DNA of 64,000 nt from the NCBI RefSeq assembly GCF_019355555.1, contig NZ_CP072145.1, forward strand, positions 62,001 to 126,000, given 5' to 3'. The notes under the pieces were generated by a model that saw nothing but the letters and a program-made list of their open reading frames with translations, searched no databases and had not been told where the DNA came from. This stretch comes from Rhizobium sp. L51/94. GTDB taxonomy: Bacteria > Pseudomonadota > Alphaproteobacteria > Rhizobiales > Rhizobiaceae. This document shows positions 36,502-45,507 of this stretch, piece after piece; the stretch's first letter is position 1; each line of letters begins with the position of its first letter. Position numbers and translations under genes: made by a program.

Positions 36502-36756
36502 CTAATCGCGGCGACGACGCAATTGTTCGCTCATAAAGGCGGCTTCAAGGGCAGACGCTTGTTCGACTGTAACTGCTCCCCGTCGCTGAAGAGCAGCGAG
36601 AATCCGTGATACCATGTCGATATCTAGGGGGCGCCGCGGTATACCGAGAATATCGTTTGACCAAGGCTCTAGGGGACTTCTAACGCCAAGTATTCCATGC
36701 TGAAATGCCAGAGAACGGATCGTTTCATCAGCGCCCAGAATATTCTGCATTGCCAT
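36502..36756 (-). CDS. Small unknown protein (84 residues) of the YcaO cluster
   Basis: MAMQNILGADETIRSLAFQH begins a soluble, Arg-rich-ended protein (EQLRRRRD). The start is preceded by AGAAAGGAGATGGC, a strong ribosome site. It lacks Cys and has no Ser/Thr-rich core, so it is a poor azoline precursor, though a leader-binding or precursor role cannot be excluded. It lies 24 bp after the exported-protein gene and upstream of the synthetase-like gene, all on one strand. Confidence 0.6.
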   Translation of the reverse strand: MAMQNILGADETIRSLAFQHGILGVRSPLEPWSNDILGIPRRPLDIDMVSRILAALQRRGAVTVEQASALEAAFMSEQLRRRRD

Positions 36757-36780
36757 CTCCTTTCTGTGGATTCGCGACAG

Positions 36781-37272
36781 CTAGGACTCGACCTTGATGA
36801 ACACTGCGCGGGACGGCGTTTCCTTCGCGGGCGAATGATGTAGAGCAACGAGCCGATGGTCCTTGTCCATCTTAAAGGTAATGGTCAGACCTTTGGTTAT
36901 CGGGAATATGAGAGTGTCGTTCTCTACCGTTCCACGATAAAGATTTCCGCCCGGCTTTGTAACCAGCAGATTTGTACCCCAGCCGTAATAGGCGGTAACC
37001 TTCTTGCCGTCGGTAGAAACTATCGTCATGACGGCATCAAGAGTTCCCTCCCACTGACCTCGCCATAAGCCTTCCCATTGTTGTAGATTTTCCGGCAAGT
37101 GACGGACCGCCTTATACTCACCAGGAACCGACGCCGGAGAGAGCGAATCCAAGGGATCAAAGCCCTTTACGGCGCCGGCGTTCTCTGCCGGTTTTACATC
37201 GCTTTGTGCGAGCGATGCAGTCACGGGAATAAAAAGCAGCGCACTTGCTATCAGTAAAGGCCTCAAGTTCAT
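36781..37272 (-). CDS. Small exported protein of the YcaO cluster
   Basis: The start at 37272 (MNLRPLLIASALLFIPVTAS) gives a textbook signal peptide with cleavage after LAQ-S near residue 24, whereas the longer frame from 37332 would bury it. The mature part (~140 residues) is beta-rich (WRGQWEGTLDAVMTIVSTDG, GNLYRGTVENDTLIFPI), like small periplasmic beta-barrel or lipocalin-like domains. The gene begins 11 bp after the methyltransferase stop. A role in binding or tolerance of the cluster's product is conjecture. Confidence 0.68.
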   Translation of the reverse strand: MNLRPLLIASALLFIPVTASLAQSDVKPAENAGAVKGFDPLDSLSPASVPGEYKAVRHLPENLQQWEGLWRGQWEGTLDAVMTIVSTDGKKVTAYYGWGTNLLVTKPGGNLYRGTVENDTLIFPITKGLTITFKMDKDHRLVALHHSPAKETPSRAVFIKVES

Positions 37273-37283
37273 CACAGACTCCT

Positions 37284-38498
37284 CTAGTGCAAATACCAAT
37301 GGAAGACGTCCAACCCTCGCCTTTCCTTCCAAAGTCTTTTCGCCTCGATCCCCTGCTCTTGCCGGCTGATCACCACGCTGAAATTCGATCCCAGAGGTTT
37401 ACCGAGAGCACACCATTCGTCGAAATCTCGTTCGAACGTCTCCGCAGCTGACCGATTGTTGAAAGTTATCAGCGAACCAGCTCGCCAGACGGCGAGCGAT
37501 TCCTCCCGTTCATCCATTATAGTAAGCGCCAAGGATGGAGAGCCACCAAACAGCTTGTCATTTAAAGGGGACGGCTGGAATGGGACCGTCGGGGCAAATA
37601 CCTCGAACTGTGGCTCGATTTTTGAAAGAAAAGCGGTCAATGGCAGCGCGCGGTATGCCTGTTGTTCTACCGTCCCGTCGCCAACGAGAAACGGACGCGA
37701 CTTCCCTTCATGAGCCAAAAGTTTTTCCAGCGTGGGTGGGAGCAGCTGTTTCATGCCGGAGGGATCAACACCCCCAAAGCTAGAGGGGCTCATTGGCACA
37801 AACCTACATAAACGAGCAGCGATCGATCGAAATTCTTCTCCAGATTTCTGCAGCACGAAAGCCTCCTCGGCGGGTCCTTTGCCGCGGAAGGGAACAACCA
37901 CTTTCCCGCCGTCCGCCACGGCATTCCAAAGAAACTCCGGGAGGAAGTATGTCGACGCGGTGAAAATCACCCTGTCGAACTTTTGATCAAATTCAGATGT
38001 GTTTCCGTCCTGGATTAAAACTTCAGCGTTATTTATTCCAAGGCGCGACAGATTTTGCTGAGCCTTAGAACCAAGAATAGGTTCAATCTCTACCCCTACG
38101 GCGCGCCCTTCCTGTCCGATAAGCCGGGAGATGAGAGCTAGTAGCCAGCCAGTTCCGCAACCTATTTCGAGGACGGTCTGGCCAGGTTTTACATCTAGAA
38201 GAGATAGGAGGTGCAGGATGAATGCCGGCTCCGAATTCGATGCGTGCAAAGTGCTTCCGTCACCTCGGACGTACATGAGCGGTTGATTTGAATATATCTG
38301 CTCCATCGAGCCTTCGTCGGTCGAAGACCTTAGGCTTGAGTCATTGATCAGCTTAAACCGGTCTATGAATTCATGCCGTGGTAGGTCAAAATACGCATTT
38401 TTTAGTTCATGAGATATTTCCGTTGGCTCGCCGTGGATCGGTTTGTAACCTGAAATCGCCTTGAAAAGGTCTTCTTGCAGTTGCCGAACGACAGTCAT
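37284..38498 (-). CDS. PCMT-like SAM-dependent O-methyltransferase
   Basis: The 404-residue protein has the isoaspartyl-methyltransferase-type motifs LPRHEFIDRF, YSNQPLMYVRGDGST and SAM motif I VLEIGCGTGWLLALI, then GRAVGVEIEP and FDRVIFTAS. A C-terminal extension of ~170 residues has no known function. Similar methyltransferases act in RiPP pathways on Asp side chains. It overlaps the SagB gene by 4 bp. Confidence 0.85.
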   Translation of the reverse strand: MTVVRQLQEDLFKAISGYKPIHGEPTEISHELKNAYFDLPRHEFIDRFKLINDSSLRSSTDEGSMEQIYSNQPLMYVRGDGSTLHASNSEPAFILHLLSLLDVKPGQTVLEIGCGTGWLLALISRLIGQEGRAVGVEIEPILGSKAQQNLSRLGINNAEVLIQDGNTSEFDQKFDRVIFTASTYFLPEFLWNAVADGGKVVVPFRGKGPAEEAFVLQKSGEEFRSIAARLCRFVPMSPSSFGGVDPSGMKQLLPPTLEKLLAHEGKSRPFLVGDGTVEQQAYRALPLTAFLSKIEPQFEVFAPTVPFQPSPLNDKLFGGSPSLALTIMDEREESLAVWRAGSLITFNNRSAAETFERDFDEWCALGKPLGSNFSVVISRQEQGIEAKRLWKERRGLDVFHWYLH

Positions 38499-39280
38499 TT
38501 TTCCGCCTTTCCCAAAATGGTCACGGTTGCAATAATTTCTTCGATGCCGTCGATGCCCAAAAGTGCTTCTACCTCATGGTCGTAATAGCCACCCCACACA
38601 ACGCTGGACAGACCTAGCGCGGCGCCGGCGATTAACAGGGATTGCGTAGCAAGGCCCATCTCCACTGCAGCAAAATGACGGCCGCGGAGGCCGTACTTCG
38701 TCGATACGCGCGTTGGGATCGACGTGTGGACCATTATCAGGCCAGCCGCCTGGGATACCGCATCGGGCAAATTGAAGATGCGACGTAAATCGTCTACTCT
38801 GGATTCTTTCAGCTTTCGCAACTTTTGTTCGAACCGCGAGTAGTGGCAAACCCTGGCCCCCGCCTCCCCTTTGTGGAGGAGTATAGGATAGGCTTCTACC
38901 GCATAGAGACCGCCAGCCGCAGGATATGGACGTTTTGGCAACGTGAAGCGTGAATCCCGCTTACCGAGATTGTTGCCATATGTAAGAAAAAGAAGCGACG
39001 ATAGATCCTGATCGGTAATCGGTTTAGGCAAGAAATCTCTCACGCTTGTCCGGTTCGCGAAGCAGTCCACTATCGATGTGCCTGGCTGCCGTCCTTCCGC
39101 AAGCTCGATTTCAGGTAAGCCAACGAACTTTTTATAAGCGTTCGCTAGGTAATTCCGGCCCTCCTCCGAACTATTATAAAAACCGACTTGCGATCGGAAT
39201 TCGCTGTCGTGTCCCCGGACTAGCTTTGTCGCCTCGTGAAGCACTTCGAAGAGTTCGCCGAAGTTATTGGCCTGGTCCAT
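38495..39280 (-). CDS. SagB/ThcOx-type FMN dehydrogenase
   Basis: This 261-residue nitroreductase-fold enzyme of the SagB family has CFANRTSVRDFLPKPITDQD, PYPAAGGLYAVEAYPI, VHTSIPTRVSTKYGLRG and EMGLATQSLLIAGAALGLSS. SagB-type enzymes oxidise azolines made by YcaO into azoles. It begins 9 bp after the YcaO stop. The enzyme is intact although its YcaO partner is interrupted. Confidence 0.88.
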   Translation of the reverse strand: MDQANNFGELFEVLHEATKLVRGHDSEFRSQVGFYNSSEEGRNYLANAYKKFVGLPEIELAEGRQPGTSIVDCFANRTSVRDFLPKPITDQDLSSLLFLTYGNNLGKRDSRFTLPKRPYPAAGGLYAVEAYPILLHKGEAGARVCHYSRFEQKLRKLKESRVDDLRRIFNLPDAVSQAAGLIMVHTSIPTRVSTKYGLRGRHFAAVEMGLATQSLLIAGAALGLSSVVWGGYYDHEVEALLGIDGIEEIIATVTILGKAEK

Positions 39281-39289
39281 CAGTTACTC

Positions 39290-39782
39290 CTATGCGAATG
39301 GATGGAGCATTGTGTTGATCGAAAAATTCGAGGGTAGTCCCAATACTGCTGCAAGTTGGGAAAGCCGTGACCGGTCAACCGTATGGTTTTTATATCCATG
39401 AGTTAAGGGCTGGAGTCCCGGCGCAAGGCACCGCACGACATGGAACCCAATCGACGATACGTCAGGCGTTGTGATGTCTACGACGTAGCTGTCGATATTG
39501 TGGGTCGCTAAATAGCCTAGGTGTCTTTCGTAGCTTTTTGGGAAAGGCTCCGCGCTCTTTGAAGGAACCATATCGCCAGAAAAGAAAAATTCGACGTCGC
39601 TGGCCGCGCCCGGCTGGGCATAGAAATCTGCATGATCCAGAAAACTGTCAACACTCTCGATCGGCAGACTCGCTTTCACCTTTTCTCGCCTGTTGATCAG
39701 CGAGATGCAAATCTGAAGAGCTTCGATTAACGCCTTCGCTGCCGCTTTATCTCGCTCACCGTTTGCGCAAGCCCCTAAAGCG
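39290..39782 (-). pseudogene. ycaO: 3' part of ycaO, separated by IS3
   Basis: The frame from the IS junction reads ALGACANGERDKAAAKALIE, then ALQICISLI, the conserved C-terminal GxA...A..KAL.EA.Q segment of YcaO enzymes, and ends TMLHPFA. Together with 41903-41107 it makes an uninterrupted 430-codon gene: removing the IS and one ATA duplication restores GFGIALGACA exactly. In situ it has no proper start. Confidence 0.85.
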
Positions 39783-39838
39783 ATATGAACCGCACCGGGT
39801 TTGCCGGAGGCTCCAACTTCTGAGAGAGTGGAGCCATC

Positions 39839-40165
39839 ATGAGCAAGACAACGAACAAGTTTTCACCTGAAGTCCGTAACCGTGCCATCCGTATGGTGCT
39901 GGACCACGAAGCCGAGCATCCATCACGCTGGGCTGCCGTTTCATCTATTGCGGCCAAGATCGGCTGCTCGCCAGCCACGCTGCACGAATGGGTCAAGAAG
40001 ACCGAGGTCGACAGTGGTAAACGAGTAGGCCTGCCGAGTGATGTCGCCGAGAAGATGAAGGCTCTTGAGCGGGAGAACCGAGAACTTCGCCAGGCCAACG
40101 AGATTCTGCGCAAAGCTTCGGCCTATTTCGCCATGGCGGAGCTCGACCGCCCCTTCAAGCGATGA
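39839..40165 (+). CDS. IS3-family OrfA (HTH protein)
   Basis: The 108-residue protein has the InsE-type HTH (SSIAAKIGCSPATLHEWVKK) and a C-terminal leucine zipper (ALERENRELRQANEILRKAS). It ends overlapping orfB by 4 bp (ATGA), where IS3 elements make the OrfAB fusion by frameshifting. It binds the element ends. Confidence 0.92.
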   Translation: MSKTTNKFSPEVRNRAIRMVLDHEAEHPSRWAAVSSIAAKIGCSPATLHEWVKKTEVDSGKRVGLPSDVAEKMKALERENRELRQANEILRKASAYFAMAELDRPFKR

Positions 40166-41067
40166 TCTCGTTCATCGACGAACACCGTGGTGTGTTCGGG
40201 GTCGAGCCGATCTGCAGACTGCTGCCGATCGCCCCGTCAACCTACTACGAGAATGTCGCCAAACGCCTGGACGTGGATCGCCTATCGACCCGCGCCCGCA
40301 GCGATATCAGTCTGAAGATCGAGATACGTCGTGTCTTCGAGCAGAATTTCCGCGTCTATGGCGTTCGCAAGGTCTGGCGGCAATTGAAGCGTGAAGGCTT
40401 CGATGTCGCCCGTTGCACTGTCGCCAGGCTTATGAGGTCGATGAGCCTGCAGGGGATCATTCGAGGAAAGCCGGTCCGCACGACGTTCTCGGACAAGACG
40501 GCTCCGAGCCCGCTTGACCGGGTCAACCGCCAGTTCAAAGCCCCAGCACCAAACAGGCTGTGGGTTTCGGATTTCACCTATGTCGCCACCTGGCAGGGTT
40601 TCGTCTACGTGGCCTTTGTCATTGACGTCTTCGCTCGTCGCATCGTCGGCTGGCGGGCGAGCCGGACGGCACATGCAGGCTTTGTCCTTGATGCCCTTGA
40701 CCAGGCGCTTCATGATCGGCGTCCAGTTCATGGCGGCGGCCTCGTGCATCACTCGGATCGCGGCGTTCAATACGTGTCCATCCGGTATTCTGAGCGGTTG
40801 GCAGAAGCTGGCATCGAGCCGTCTGTCGGAAGCGTCGGCGACAGTTACGACAACGCCCTCGCCGAAACGATCAACGGTCTCTACAAGGCCGAGGTCATTC
40901 ATCGGCGCGGACCATGGAGGAGCTTCGAGACGGTAGAATTCGCCACCCTGGAATGGGTCGACTGGTTCAACCATCGACGGCTTTTGGAACCCATCGGGAA
41001 TATACCGCCAGCCGAAGCTGAAGAGCGGTATTACGCCATGCTGGACGAACCAGCCATGGCCGCATAA
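40162..41067 (+). CDS. IS3-family OrfB transposase
   Basis: The 301-residue DDE integrase-type catalytic protein has WVSDFTYVATWQGFVYVAFV (first Asp), HHSDRGVQYVS (second Asp) and GDSYDNALAETINGLYKAE (Glu). It also has the N-terminal HTH_21 segment YGVRKVWRQLKREG. It is complete. Confidence 0.94.
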   Translation: MISFIDEHRGVFGVEPICRLLPIAPSTYYENVAKRLDVDRLSTRARSDISLKIEIRRVFEQNFRVYGVRKVWRQLKREGFDVARCTVARLMRSMSLQGIIRGKPVRTTFSDKTAPSPLDRVNRQFKAPAPNRLWVSDFTYVATWQGFVYVAFVIDVFARRIVGWRASRTAHAGFVLDALDQALHDRRPVHGGGLVHHSDRGVQYVSIRYSERLAEAGIEPSVGSVGDSYDNALAETINGLYKAEVIHRRGPWRSFETVEFATLEWVDWFNHRRLLEPIGNIPPAEAEERYYAMLDEPAMAA

Positions 41068-41106
41068 CTTAAACGAAATAGCCTCCGGCAAACCCGGTGC
41101 GGTTCA

Positions 41107-41903
41107 ATACCAAATCCTTCCGGGCCGCCGAGCGTGACCTTGCCCAGGATTGTATAATCTGGGGCATCAATCGAAAGGTCAAAAAGCTCTGCTTTCAAAG
41201 GCCCCCCTCGAAACATTTCCAGGAGTCGTTTGTCTGCGCCCTGAAATCCCACGGCTTCGGGATCCAATTTCGGTGGGACAGCCCTCAACATCCACCGGGC
41301 CATAAAACAGTCACGTTCGATGAGTTCCGACAGAGCTGAAGAAATTGCATGGTCTTTGGTCCGACCCGCAGCTAGTCCGGACGACGTCGTCTGGTGAAAT
41401 CTGTCTGCTCTATTGGCAGTTGGAAATGCCAGCCATACCAGCGCAGCGGGAACGAACGCCGGCTTGCCGGTCTTAAGGTTGTAGGCCTCCGTCCAATGCA
41501 TTGCTTGAGCGGGATCAAATCGATAGCGGTCATGCTCTTCGATCTCATCATTATAGCCGACCCAGAGCATAGGATTGACGGCCGACTCGCCGAGTTCGTT
41601 GTACGACGCGAGAATGATACGATCTTCATCCGCATTGACCGCGCAATACCGTTCAACCCCTTCGCCGAGCATTCGCCACATCGCGTCTTCGTAAGACAGT
41701 CCGCCACCGGCAACGTGATTGAGGCGCTCGGTGTATCGAACCGGCGGCCCTGACGTTCGGTAAAAGTAAGGAGCGGCCAAGGTCCCTGCATAGAGAAAGG
41801 TCGGCGGGAAGCCAGGAGGCACCGGTCTCCGGTTTACCTGCGTGATAATTCCGCAGTATGGATCTACAAGTGCCGAAATTGCGTCGTCGAGTCGATCTAG
41901 CAT
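41107..41903 (-). pseudogene. ycaO: 5' part of ycaO cyclodehydratase, interrupted by IS3
   Basis: YcaO enzymes use ATP to convert Cys/Ser/Thr of a precursor into azolines (or make related backbone changes). The fragment contains DPYCGIITQVNRRPV, EDAMWRMLGEGVERYCAV (ATP-site ExxER) and SSGLAAGRTKDHAISSALSE followed by LIERDCF, in family order. A GAGGG ribosome site precedes the ATG at 41903. It runs into the IS3 at 41106 and reads a few codons of it. The reconstructed protein of 429 residues is normal for azole-forming YcaO. Confidence 0.9.
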
Positions 41904-41915
41904 AATATCCCTCGA

Positions 41916-42335
41916 CTAGCTTTTGGGACCGCATGACGGACAACGAGGAATCTTAAGAATTCGATGTTTTTTGAATTCGTTGCTGAAAATGTTTCCAACA
42001 TAAAAATGGTTGTACGCGGCGTCTTCGACGCCAAAAGCCAGCCGAGCGATTTGCCCAAGAACCCGGTTCGGTGCTGAGGTTTTTTTACAAAGGAATTGGA
42101 TAGTACTTTCTGGCATTGGCATTCTCGTTTTTCCTATAATGCCAATTCTTATTTTCTTCGCTAATGCCCTCAGTTCGCAAACTCTCGGAGTGTGCATGCC
42201 GGCAGCGGTGCAATGGCTGGTTTCGACATTGATTTGAAATACCTCCCTCGGATGTGGTGGTTGAGCATGGACGGCCACAAGATAATGCGAAATGCGGCAG
42301 TGCCGCCACACATCTCTCCAGATTCGGTCAAGCAA
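41916..42335 (-). CDS. Unknown protein upstream of ycaO, possibly the end of a partner protein
   Basis: The frame ends 12 bp before the ycaO start and its C-terminus reads HRILKIPRCPSCGPKS, like the RCPxC tail of Ocin-ThiF/leader-binding partners that precede YcaO genes. The upstream half does not look like a ThiF domain, and the frame opens just after a stop at about 42342 with a TTG. It may be a truncated partner (starting perhaps at MHTPRVCEL) or an unrelated small protein. DNA here is AT-rich compared with its neighbours. Confidence 0.4.
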   Translation of the reverse strand: MLDRIWRDVWRHCRISHYLVAVHAQPPHPREVFQINVETSHCTAAGMHTPRVCELRALAKKIRIGIIGKTRMPMPESTIQFLCKKTSAPNRVLGQIARLAFGVEDAAYNHFYVGNIFSNEFKKHRILKIPRCPSCGPKS

Positions 42336-42415
42336 AGGGCTCTAATCATAAATAGCATCCCTTTCTGAACAGTCGGCCGATCCTTTGATTGGCCCGATAG
42401 CCTGAAGGATCTGAA

Positions 42416-42676
42416 ATGACCCCTGCCCGCTTCCGAGAATGCCTACGCTCAATCCGCTGGACTTCTGTCGACATCGTCAACGCTCTGCAGTGCGACCTGG
42501 CCTGGATCGAAGGACTGGAGAGCGGGGAGATACGGATCCCAGAGGACGTTGCCAGCTGGTTGGACAAGCTTGCGTGCTTTCATGCTGAAAACCAGCCACC
42601 CACAACCTGCCGAGCTGGAACTGTCTATCCCAGAATGTTGATGGACGTTGGGCGACCAAACGCTAGCCAAGGCTAG
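42416..42676 (+). CDS. Small HTH-like protein
   Basis: MTPARFRECLRSIRWTSVDI and IEGLESGEIRIPEDVASWLD resemble short (60-90 residue) alphaproteobacterial proteins with a single Cro-like helix-turn-helix, common near mobile elements. It has 86 residues. The target is unknown. Confidence 0.6.
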   Translation: MTPARFRECLRSIRWTSVDIVNALQCDLAWIEGLESGEIRIPEDVASWLDKLACFHAENQPPTTCRAGTVYPRMLMDVGRPNASQG

Positions 42677-42937
42677 ACGGTATGGCCACGCGGCATCGAC
42701 ATCATCCGAATGAGGTGAACCGGTCTTGACTCTCAACATATCAAGCGGGTATGGGTTACTCCCACGTTCCACTATTGTAGATCGTGCTCGTTGACCGAGC
42801 TCGCCCCCCCCTCTTGCCGCCACCCAGCCCCGCATATTCTGTCGTCGGGTTTCGGGACCGCAGCAACCAGATGACTTCTATGTTGCCGTGGGTCTCTCAG
42901 ATGTCGGGTTGGAGGCCGTCCTTTCGATAAGCCGTCA

Positions 42938-43564
42938 TTGGGGACGAGACGGCGGGTTGCAAAAATGCAGCACTCGCGGACACCGAACACGATCGAGCGG
43001 ATGGAATTGGCGGCGCGGGCCATTGCCAGGCGGCGTGCCGAAACTGACTTGCTCTCGAATCTCGATCCGGAAAAGCTGCAAAAACTCGATAGATTGTTGG
43101 ATGTCGATCCCGCGATCGGCCATACGTGCTTTCACTGGCTGAAATCTTCCCCGGAGGCTCCCGGAGCGGTGAACCTGGTCGGACTGACAGAGCGCATTGC
43201 GTTCCTGCGCACGCTCGGGATCGAACCTCGCTTACAGGCTCGCATCTCTTCCGGACGGTGGGATCAGATGGTGCGGGACGCCACGCCGGCTTGGCTTGCC
43301 AGCGACTTCAGTGCCGATCGTTGGCGCGCGATGATCGTGGCGCAGATCGTTAGGCTCGGCCAGAAGCTCACTGATGATGCGGTGATGATGTTCATCAAGC
43401 TGTTGGGCCGCCTGTTTTCTCAAGTCAACAACCGGAAAAAGCAACGCCATATGAATTCCCGCCCGGAAACATCGAAGGCGTTGCGACTGTTCCTCGACAC
43501 GATCCTTGCCTTGCAGGTTGCCAACGATAACGATGCCAAACCCTTTTCGCTTCTGCATTCATAG
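42938..43564 (+). pseudogene. tnpA: Tn3-family TnpA N-terminal fragment
   Basis: The segment FHWLKSSPEAPGAVNLVGLT, FLRTLGIEPRLQARI, AQIVRLGQKLTDDAVMMFIK and VNNRKKQRHMNSRPETSKAL matches the N-terminal DUF4158-type region of Tn3-family transposases, which are about 980 residues long. Only ~200 codons remain and no catalytic core follows. Together with the resolvase at 34028 it may mark a decayed Tn3-type transposon. Confidence 0.75.
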
Positions 43565-43631
43565 CAAGCAGAGCTTGTAGCCTATGTGGGTGGTTCAAAA
43601 CCCAACTGGATGGGCTCCGAGGCTTTGTTGG

Positions 43632-43861
43632 CTATGCTCCCACAGTGAAACGGCGTTCTTCCTTGGCGGCTTTGAAGACCTGCGCAGCATCAGCGTTCAT
43701 TGCGGCAATGCCAATCCCAACGATGAGATCTGGCCACGCCGACGACCAGAGAAACGCAGTAATGAGCCCTGCTACGATGACTCCAATGTTGGCGATCGCA
43801 TCGTTTCGCGCAGACAAAAAGGCTGCCTTGGTGAGACTGCCGCCATGACTTCGGTACGGTG
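43632..43861 (-). pseudogene. C-terminal part of a cation-efflux (CDF) protein
   Basis: The frame reads GGSLTKAAFLSARNDAIANI, then GVIVAGLITAFLWSSAWPDL and IVGIGIAAMNADAA. These are transmembrane segments 5-6 of CzcD/DmeF-type cation diffusion facilitators, including the metal-site Asp in ARNDAIAN. The gene is split by the IS630 element at 43863-44993. The other part is at about 45000-45383. Confidence 0.8.
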
Positions 43862-44956
43862 CTAGTGGATGGAATCTAACGCCTGGTGCCCGCGTTTAAC
43901 GGCGGCGATGATTTTGTCGGGATCGGCGGTCCAAGTGAAGGGCTTTGGCTTTTTGTTGTGCTCAACGAGGAAACGGTTGATGGCGGCCTGGAGATCGACG
44001 ACGGAATGGAAAACGCCGCGTTTCAGACGCCGCTTCGACAGCCTGGCGAAGAAACCCTCCACCGCGTTGAGCCATGAGCTTGAAGTCGGAGTGAAGTGGA
44101 AGGTGAAACGCTCGTGACGGTCGAGCCAGGCTCTCACCTTGGGATGCTTGTGGGCAGCATAGTTGTCGAGGATGACGTGGACGGCCTTGTCGTCCGGCAC
44201 CTGGGCGTTAATGGCGTTGAGGAAGCGGATGAACTCCTGATGACGATGACGCTGCATGTTGCGGCCGATGACGGTGCCGTCGAGCACGTTGAGGGCGGCA
44301 AACAGCGTGGTTGTGCCGTGCCGCTTGTAGTCGTGGGTCATGGTGCCGAGCCGACCCTTCTTCATCGGCAGGCCCGGCTGGGTGCGGTCGAGCGCCTGGA
44401 TTTGGCTTTTCTCATCGACCGACAACACGACGGCGTGGGCTGGCGGATCAACATAGAGGCCGACAACGTCTCGCAGCTTGTCGACGAATTTCGGGTCGTT
44501 GGACAATTTGAACTGCCGCCACCGATGAGGTGCGAGGCCATGCGCTTTCCAGATACGCCTGACTGCGCTGGCGCTGATGCCGGCGGCCGTCGCCATCATG
44601 TCGGCCGTCCAGTGCGTCGTCTCGCCCGGCGGATCAGCCAGCGTCAGGGCCACCACACGCTCGGCGACATCGGGTCCGAGCCGCACAATACGCGACGGCC
44701 GCGTCTTGTCGCGCAGGAGACCCTCGACGCCTTCTGTGGCGAAGCGCTCTTGCCAGCGCCATACGCAGGTCTTCGATTTGCCGGTCTGGCGCATAATCTC
44801 GACAGTCCCGACGCCATCGGCACTCAGCAGGATGATCTCGGCCCGCCAGACGTGCTTTTGGGGCGCATTGCGATCCCTGGTCAAGGCCATCAGGCGTTGG
44901 TGATCTGTTGGCGAAACGGTGAACGATATTCCTGTGCGCATGCGCCAGACTCGCAT
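43862..44956 (-). CDS. IS630-family transposase, second type
   Basis: The 364-residue protein has an HTH (VEIMRQTGKSKTCVWRWQER) and a DDE core (VVLSVDEKSQIQALDRTQPG, VHVILDNYAAHKHPKV, HFTPTSSSWLNAVEGFFARL). It is intact and different from the transposase at 32820. Its stop codon TAG is completed by the TA target at the element border. Confidence 0.92.
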   Translation of the reverse strand: MRVWRMRTGISFTVSPTDHQRLMALTRDRNAPQKHVWRAEIILLSADGVGTVEIMRQTGKSKTCVWRWQERFATEGVEGLLRDKTRPSRIVRLGPDVAERVVALTLADPPGETTHWTADMMATAAGISASAVRRIWKAHGLAPHRWRQFKLSNDPKFVDKLRDVVGLYVDPPAHAVVLSVDEKSQIQALDRTQPGLPMKKGRLGTMTHDYKRHGTTTLFAALNVLDGTVIGRNMQRHRHQEFIRFLNAINAQVPDDKAVHVILDNYAAHKHPKVRAWLDRHERFTFHFTPTSSSWLNAVEGFFARLSKRRLKRGVFHSVVDLQAAINRFLVEHNKKPKPFTWTADPDKIIAAVKRGHQALDSIH

Positions 44957-44993
44957 GCCAACCCAGCAAATGGAATCCCATACGGGACTCTTA
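43863..44993 (-). mobile_element. IS630-family element, copy B, inside a CDF gene
   Basis: It carries one transposase on the minus strand, with TA at both borders (43863-43864 and 44992-44993). The two CDF gene halves lie on either side. Terminal repeats were not recognised, so borders are approximate within a few bases. Confidence 0.65.
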
Positions 44994-44999
44994 TGTCAG

Positions 45000-45383
45000 G
45001 CGGTAACCACTAGAAGGAAAGCGCAAAGGAGGTTGACGATCAGAGCGCCAGCGCCCGTCACGGTCAGGGACAGGGGGTCAGGCGGTGAGAGAAACTGAAG
45101 CTTGCTCCAACCGGTCGACAGTGTTGCAAGCCCCGGCACCATCAAAGTGTTGCCAGCAGCATTCCGAGCCTAGCACGATTTTGAACGCTCCAACCCAGCC
45201 CGATCAAAATCAACAGATTGACCGAGGCGTCCTCAAGGAAGTCCAAGCTGTTAGCGAAGAGGGAAACTGATCCAATGGAAACGGCCACGCCGAATTCGAT
45301 CCCGAAGTAACCGATGTTGAGCGCCCCGACCCATCTAACGATTCTTGCAAGGTCGACATTGCTACGTCGGGCCGTCGCCTCTA
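45000..45383 (-). pseudogene. N-terminal part of the CDF cation-efflux gene
   Basis: Minus-strand frames give DLARIVRWVGALNIGYFGIE, FGVAVSIGSVSLFANSLDFL, EDASVNLLILIGLGW, then after a shift LSPPDPLSLTVTGAGALIVN and LLCAFLLVV. This is the order of the first CDF membrane helices with the metal-site DFLEDA (HxxxD-like) segment. At least one frameshift (near 45150) is present besides the IS630 split, so the gene was already decaying. Confidence 0.7.
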
Positions 45384-45507
45384 GGCGGGGTCGGGTCGCG
45401 CCGCTTCAGTTAGCGCGAAGGAGGCAAAGTAGTAGGTGCCCGACGGCCACAAGCGGACGTCCCCCAGTCTTTCATGTAGAGCGCCTCGACCGACGTGCAA
45501 TATCCAC

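Larger units (their letters stand above)
39786..41106 (+). mobile_element. IS3-family element inside ycaO
   Basis: Perfect 27-bp inverted ends (TGAACCGCACCGGGTTTGCC at the start) bound 1321 bp, with a 3-bp ATA duplication at 39783-39785 and 41107-41109. It carries the two overlapping genes orfA and orfB. The perfect ends and short unmutated duplication suggest a recent insertion. Confidence 0.95.

Noticed and set aside
36502..36756. 84-residue protein as the azole precursor of the YcaO cluster
   Set aside because: No Cys and no Ser/Thr-rich C-terminal core; kept only as a gene of unknown role.
40282..41091. Minus-strand 269-codon frame within the IS3 element
   Set aside because: It is the antisense of orfB, which has clear DDE motifs.
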